DNA from: Pseudomonadota bacterium
GTDB taxonomy: Bacteria; Pseudomonadota; Gammaproteobacteria; Burkholderiales; Burkholderiaceae_C
Direction of reading: 5' to 3'
Assembly (NCBI GenBank): GCA_023422975.1
Contig: JAFAGF010000287.1
Span: 1 to 19,710, forward strand
DNA length: 19,710 bases
In this document: positions 16,819-19,710 of the stretch, piece after piece
How positions within the stretch are numbered: position 1 is the first letter of the stretch
Layout: every line of letters starts with the position of its first letter
The notes under the pieces: generated by a model
Told to the model about the DNA's origin: nothing
Databases searched by the model: none
The model's input: the letters and a program-made list of their open reading frames with translations, nothing else
Translations under genes and position numbers: made by a program

Positions 16819-16859
16819 CAAATTGTTGAGTGCTACCTCACTTATTTACAAACAATTTG
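16819..16859 (+). repeat. Nested hairpin between tRNA-Leu copies 2 and 3
   Basis: CAAATTGTT (16819-16827) and AACAATTTG (16851-16859) pair perfectly (9 bp). They enclose a second small stem in which GAGTG pairs with CACTT across CTACCT. The structure ends six bases before the 5' end of tRNA copy 3, so it would sit next to the RNase P cleavage site in a precursor. Confidence 0.6.
16828..16842 (+). repeat. 15-base spacer motif, first copy
   Basis: GAGTGCTACCTCACT is repeated exactly at 16999-17013 in the next spacer, although the rest of the two spacers has diverged. Both copies end 21-23 bases before the following tRNA and both can form a small stem around CTACCT. The origin could be an ancient duplication of a tRNA-plus-spacer unit, with the motif kept under selection. 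Confidence 0.7.
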
Positions 16860-16865
16860 TCTTTT

Positions 16866-16950
<85 letters not shown>

Positions 16951-16962
16951 AAAATTCAGATA

Positions 16963-16982
16963 GGCATATTTGTGTGTATGCC
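16963..16982 (+). repeat. 6-bp hairpin between tRNA-Leu copies 3 and 4
   Basis: GGCATA (16963-16968) pairs with TATGCC (16977-16982) across an eight-base loop in the third spacer, 12 bases after the CCA of copy 3. Confidence 0.4.
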
Positions 16983-16998
16983 GCAAAGATAGACTGCC

Positions 16999-17013
16999 GA
17001 GTGCTACCTCACT
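16999..17013 (+). repeat. 15-base spacer motif, second copy
   Basis: Exact repeat of the motif at 16828-16842. Here the small stem is GAGTG/CACTC (five Watson-Crick pairs), where the other copy has a G-T wobble at its base, a change that keeps pairing. It ends 21 bases before tRNA copy 4. Confidence 0.7.
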
Positions 17014-17034
17014 CTTCAAAAAGCAACTAACTTT

Positions 17035-17119
<85 letters not shown>

Positions 17120-17127
17120 AACACAGC

Positions 17128-17159
17128 AAGCCGTTGTATCTACATACAACGGCTTTTTT
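17128..17159 (+). terminator. Rho-independent terminator of the tRNA-Leu array
   Basis: AAGCCGTTGTA (17128-17138) pairs perfectly with TACAACGGCTT (17045-55 region of the next line, 17145-17155) across the loop TCTACA. The run of T continues to 17159. An 11-bp perfect stem with a T-run, nine bases after the last CCA, is a strong intrinsic terminator. Confidence 0.92.
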
Positions 17160-17207
17160 GTTCTTCGCAATCGCTTTGCCTTTAAACACCCAAACCCAAT
17201 TCCGCAC

Positions 17208-17241
17208 AAAAAAAAGCCAGCACCCGAAGGCGCTGGCTTTT
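17208..17241 (-). terminator. Rho-independent terminator of the DUF349 gene, UUCG loop
   Basis: On the minus strand, GCCAGCGCC pairs with GGTGCTGGC (one G-U pair) around a UUCG tetraloop closed by C-G, an especially stable loop. Eight T follow (17215-17208). It is about 57 bases past the stop of the DUF349 gene. The plus strand has a four-T run after the same stem, so it may also back up termination from the tRNA side. Confidence 0.9.
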
Positions 17242-17265
17242 CAGCTTCTCAGACTTTGTGCATCA

Positions 17266-17285
17266 CGGGCTGACGAATCAGCCCG
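17266..17285 (-). repeat. Second UUCG-loop hairpin in the 3' region of the DUF349 gene
   Basis: CGGGCTGA and TCAGCCCG form a perfect 8-bp stem with a TTCG loop on the minus strand, starting about ten bases after the stop codon. No T-run follows, so it is not itself a terminator. It could slow 3' exonucleases or the last ribosome. The role is inference. Confidence 0.6.
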
Positions 17286-17294
17286 CTGCGCCAT

Positions 17295-19710
17295 TTACTT
17301 GCGCAGCAAAGGCTTAAGTACGTTTTGCAAGCGACGCGCCTGCGCATCGCTGTGCGCCGATGCCAGCACCGCAGCCACATCCTGCACCCAGGTTTCACTG
17401 GGAGCAGCAGCATTGCGGCGCGTCAGCAACTGCAACTGCAACATACGGCGCGCGGCCATATGCTCGGCCGGTGTTGCGCTATCGGCAGCGATTTCCAGGC
17501 GCAGCAATGCTTCTGCAGCATCGGCGGCGACAGGCGCTGCTACCGCTTGTACCCATGCATTGCGCACCTGGGCAGTGACCTTGGAGCCCAACTCTTGCGC
17601 CGTAGGCAACGCCTGCGCATCGCGCTTGCTCCATGCATCCACCAGATGGGTCAATGCTTCGCCATGCGCTTGGGCTGCCAATTTGCGCAAAGCAAACTGT
17701 GCACCCTCCAGCGCATCACGCTGCGCACGGAATGCAGCATCCCCCAAACGAGGACCACGCTCAGGACGCACAGGGCGCGCATCCTTGCGCACTGCAGGGC
17801 GCGCCTCACGCACCGGCGCTGCAGTTTCTTTCTTCGCACCAGGACGATCATCGCCACGCACGGCCACCACAGGACGATCAGACTTCACCACTTTTGCGGC
17901 ATCTGCTTCTTCAACAGGAGCAGCCTGCGCGCTTGCAGCTTGCTCTACAGGCTGATTACGTACCGCGTCTTCCAGTGCAGCCATCGCTGCGCGAATTTGC
18001 TGCACATCACCCGATGCATTTGCCGCCTGCAAGGCCTTGGAGGCCTCCAGTACCGCACGATCATGGGCTGGCAAGTTGTCGAGCGAAGGCGCGGCACGGC
18101 CTCGCTCACCCCCCTTGCGGTTGAACGCTTCATCCAAAGGCTTGCGGAAAGCATCCCACAGCTTTTGCTCATGCTTGCGGTCCAGAGGTACGGCTTGTGC
18201 CTCCGCCTGCCAGCGCTGCTGCAAGGCCTTGACTGCATCAATGCGCAGCGCCGGCGCATCTGCCAAAGCCTGCGCTTCTGCAATCATGGCGTGGCGACGA
18301 TCCAAGCTCGCCTTTTGCGCGGCCTGCAAAGGGGCCTCCGCCAGCGCCATAGCTTGCTTCCATGCTGTTTGCAGCTCCGCAAACACCTTTTCACCCACGT
18401 GACCGCTATCGCGCCAACGCTCGGAGAACTGACGCAATGCACGCAAAACACCCTTCAAGTCCTGGGTGTTGGCCTGCGCTGTAGCCCAGACCTTGACTTC
18501 CTCAATCAAAGCCAAGCGAGAAGCCTTGTGCTGCGAAGACTCCGCACGTACACGCTCCAGCCACGCCTCCACCTGCTTGTAGGCTGTATTGCAGGCTTCA
18601 TCAAACTTTTTCCATAGCGCATGATTGGGTGCAGCACCTTGGTCCGCCAACTTCCATTGCTCGCGCAACTGGCGCAGCGCATCTTGCAGCTTGCGACCAC
18701 CCAGCGCCTGCCCTTCAGGGCGGTTGACCAAAGCCTCCGCCTTGGCAAGCAGCTCTTCACGCAGACGATCCACATTCTTGGGCTGCCAGCCCTGCGCATC
18801 ACCTGCAGCCAGCAACTGCTCATGCACTTGCTGGGCAGTGGCATCATCCAGCCAGCGACCATGCTGCTTGAGCACGGCACGCAGGGCTTGAATGGCTTGA
18901 CCTTTTTTACCCTCTGGCGCCGCTGCCAGCACCTTCAGCGCAGGAGTCAGCGCTTGCGTGGCGGCTTGCTGCTTTTGGGCACCATCCGTTTTGACAGGGG
19001 CCTTCACTTGCGCAACTGCTGCCAGCTCCGAAGGCAAGCCACGCGCCACGCGAATTTCATCTGCCCACACGGGCACAGGTGGCAAGGCAGCTTGCTCATC
19101 CGCAGCCGCAGCCTGCGTCAAGGCCAAAGCAGACTGGTAGGCTTCCCACACCACCAACAACTGCGCGCGCGAAGCGTCGAGCTGGGGAGGAAAACGCCCG
19201 TCCACACTGCTCCAGCTGGCATCATTGGTCAGCGCAACCGCCTGCTCTTGCCAGTGGGCCACGTCGCTGCGCAAACCTTCTTGGGCGGCTTCCGCATCCC
19301 GCCAAGGCTTGGTCGACAGCACTTCAATACGCTGGGCCAGCAACACCGCCGCTTCGCGTTGCACTTGCACGCGGTGCTGCAAATCCTCAATGGTTTTGAC
19401 ACGCTCAACCAATTGCTGCTTCAGCGCTGCCAAAGGCTCGCGCGACAAAGGGGCTCCCGCTTTCGCAGCGTCACGCTGCCATGCCACAGCTTCTGCCACA
19501 TTCAGCGTCGAAGCCGACAGCAACTCGCTGGCCTTTTGTGCCCACTCCACGGCAATCACCTCTTGGTCTTTAGCGCGGCGCAGGTCATCCATGCGCTCAC
19601 GCACCAAGCGCGCCACACTCTTGTCACGCACACTCAGTTCCTTGAACACTTCTTGCAACTGCTCATCAGAAGGCTGCTTGGCCAGCCACTCGCGAATGCA
19701 AGCAGCACGA
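17295..19710 (-). CDS. DUF349 domain protein, 5' end cut by window
   Basis: A large, mostly helical protein of unknown function. The visible 804 residues run off the window edge in an open frame, so the true start is not seen; the first possible start in view is an unlikely TTG at 19658. Several DUF349 repeats are visible, each a helical unit with a conserved Trp and a later WxxF-like pair. Examples are LREQWKLADQG followed by LWKKFDEACN (about 18690-18590), FSERWRDSG with WKQAMALAEA (about 18440-18345) and QQRWQAEAQAV with LWDAFRKPLDEAF (about 18230-18125). A basic, low-complexity linker rich in Arg, Pro and Lys (around 17910-17745) precedes a C-terminal helical domain ending LQNVLKPLLRK. 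No signal peptide or membrane segment is visible, so it is probably cytoplasmic. It converges with the tRNA-Leu array and ends at a strong terminator. Confidence 0.85.
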   Translation of the reverse strand, partial: RAACIREWLAKQPSDEQLQEVFKELSVRDKSVARLVRERMDDLRRAKDQEVIAVEWAQKASELLSASTLNVAEAVAWQRDAAKAGAPLSREPLAALKQQLVERVKTIEDLQHRVQVQREAAVLLAQRIEVLSTKPWRDAEAAQEGLRSDVAHWQEQAVALTNDASWSSVDGRFPPQLDASRAQLLVVWEAYQSALALTQAAAADEQAALPPVPVWADEIRVARGLPSELAAVAQVKAPVKTDGAQKQQAATQALTPALKVLAAAPEGKKGQAIQALRAVLKQHGRWLDDATAQQVHEQLLAAGDAQGWQPKNVDRLREELLAKAEALVNRPEGQALGGRKLQDALRQLREQWKLADQGAAPNHALWKKFDEACNTAYKQVEAWLERVRAESSQHKASRLALIEEVKVWATAQANTQDLKGVLRALRQFSERWRDSGHVGEKVFAELQTAWKQAMALAEAPLQAAQKASLDRRHAMIAEAQALADAPALRIDAVKALQQRWQAEAQAVPLDRKHEQKLWDAFRKPLDEAFNRKGGERGRAAPSLDNLPAHDRAVLEASKALQAANASGDVQQIRAAMAALEDAVRNQPVEQAASAQAAPVEEADAAKVVKSDRPVVAVRGDDRPGAKKETAAPVREARPAVRKDARPVRPERGPRLGDAAFRAQRDALEGAQFALRKLAAQAHGEALTHLVDAWSKRDAQALPTAQELGSKVTAQVRNAWVQAVAAPVAADAAEALLRLEIAADSATPAEHMAARRMLQLQLLTRRNAAAPSETWVQDVAAVLASAHSDAQARRLQNVLKPLLRK

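Noticed and set aside
17325..18617. 430-residue plus-strand open frame
   Set aside because: Antisense to the DUF349 gene; Arg/Cys/Leu-rich composition, no recognisable domain, and it results from codon bias of the real gene.

Overview
The window is a stretch of bacterial chromosome, almost all of it conserved housekeeping genes. It probably comes from a betaproteobacterium of the order Burkholderiales, most likely a Comamonadaceae-type organism. This rests on the gene order rpsB-tsf-pyrH-frr-uppS-cdsA-dxr-rseP-bamA-skp-lpxD, the protein sequences, and a CTG-rich codon style served by several tRNA-Leu(CAG) genes. The genus is inferred, not proven. No insertion sequence, prophage, CRISPR array or plasmid function was seen.

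Positions 1-10877 (minus strand, transcribed right to left) form one long, tightly packed gene train. Ribosomal protein S2 and EF-Ts come first, separated by a terminator-like hairpin. UMP kinase and ribosome recycling factor follow. Then come the membrane genes: undecaprenyl-PP synthase, CDP-diglyceride synthase, DXP reductoisomerase, RseP protease, BamA, Skp and the first 190 codons of LpxD. Together they link translation and pyrimidine supply to isoprenoid carrier, phospholipid, outer-membrane protein and lipid A synthesis. Several genes overlap by a few bases or are separated by fewer than 50 bases. For six of them (lpxD, bamA, rseP, uppS, frr, rpsB) the start was set by a ribosome binding site, a signal peptide or family length rather than by the longest reading frame.

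Positions 10878-11185 are a divergent intergenic region holding a likely extended -10 promoter and structured leader for rpsB, and a perfect 9-bp inverted repeat just before the next gene. Positions 11186-13953 (plus strand) carry a DadA-like FAD oxidoreductase and, 8 bases later, the bifunctional NAD(P)HX epimerase/dehydratase, probably one operon. A bidirectional terminator at 13961-13984 separates it from the convergent rnr gene (RNase R, 14074-16431, minus).

Positions 16466-17119 hold four tRNA-Leu(CAG) genes in tandem on the plus strand. They diverge from rnr and are closed by a strong terminator at 17128-17159. Three copies are identical and the fourth differs by one base. The spacers are otherwise diverged but each carries its own hairpin, and two share an exact 15-base motif. 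This array is the most unusual part of the window.

Positions 17295-19710 (minus) hold a large DUF349 protein of unknown function, cut by the window edge. It ends in a 3' region with two UUCG-loop hairpins, one of them a strong terminator. I found no clear new multi-gene system. The candidates worth checking are the tRNA spacer motif and hairpins, the rnr/tRNA divergent junction, and alternative RNA structures ahead of frr and rpsB.
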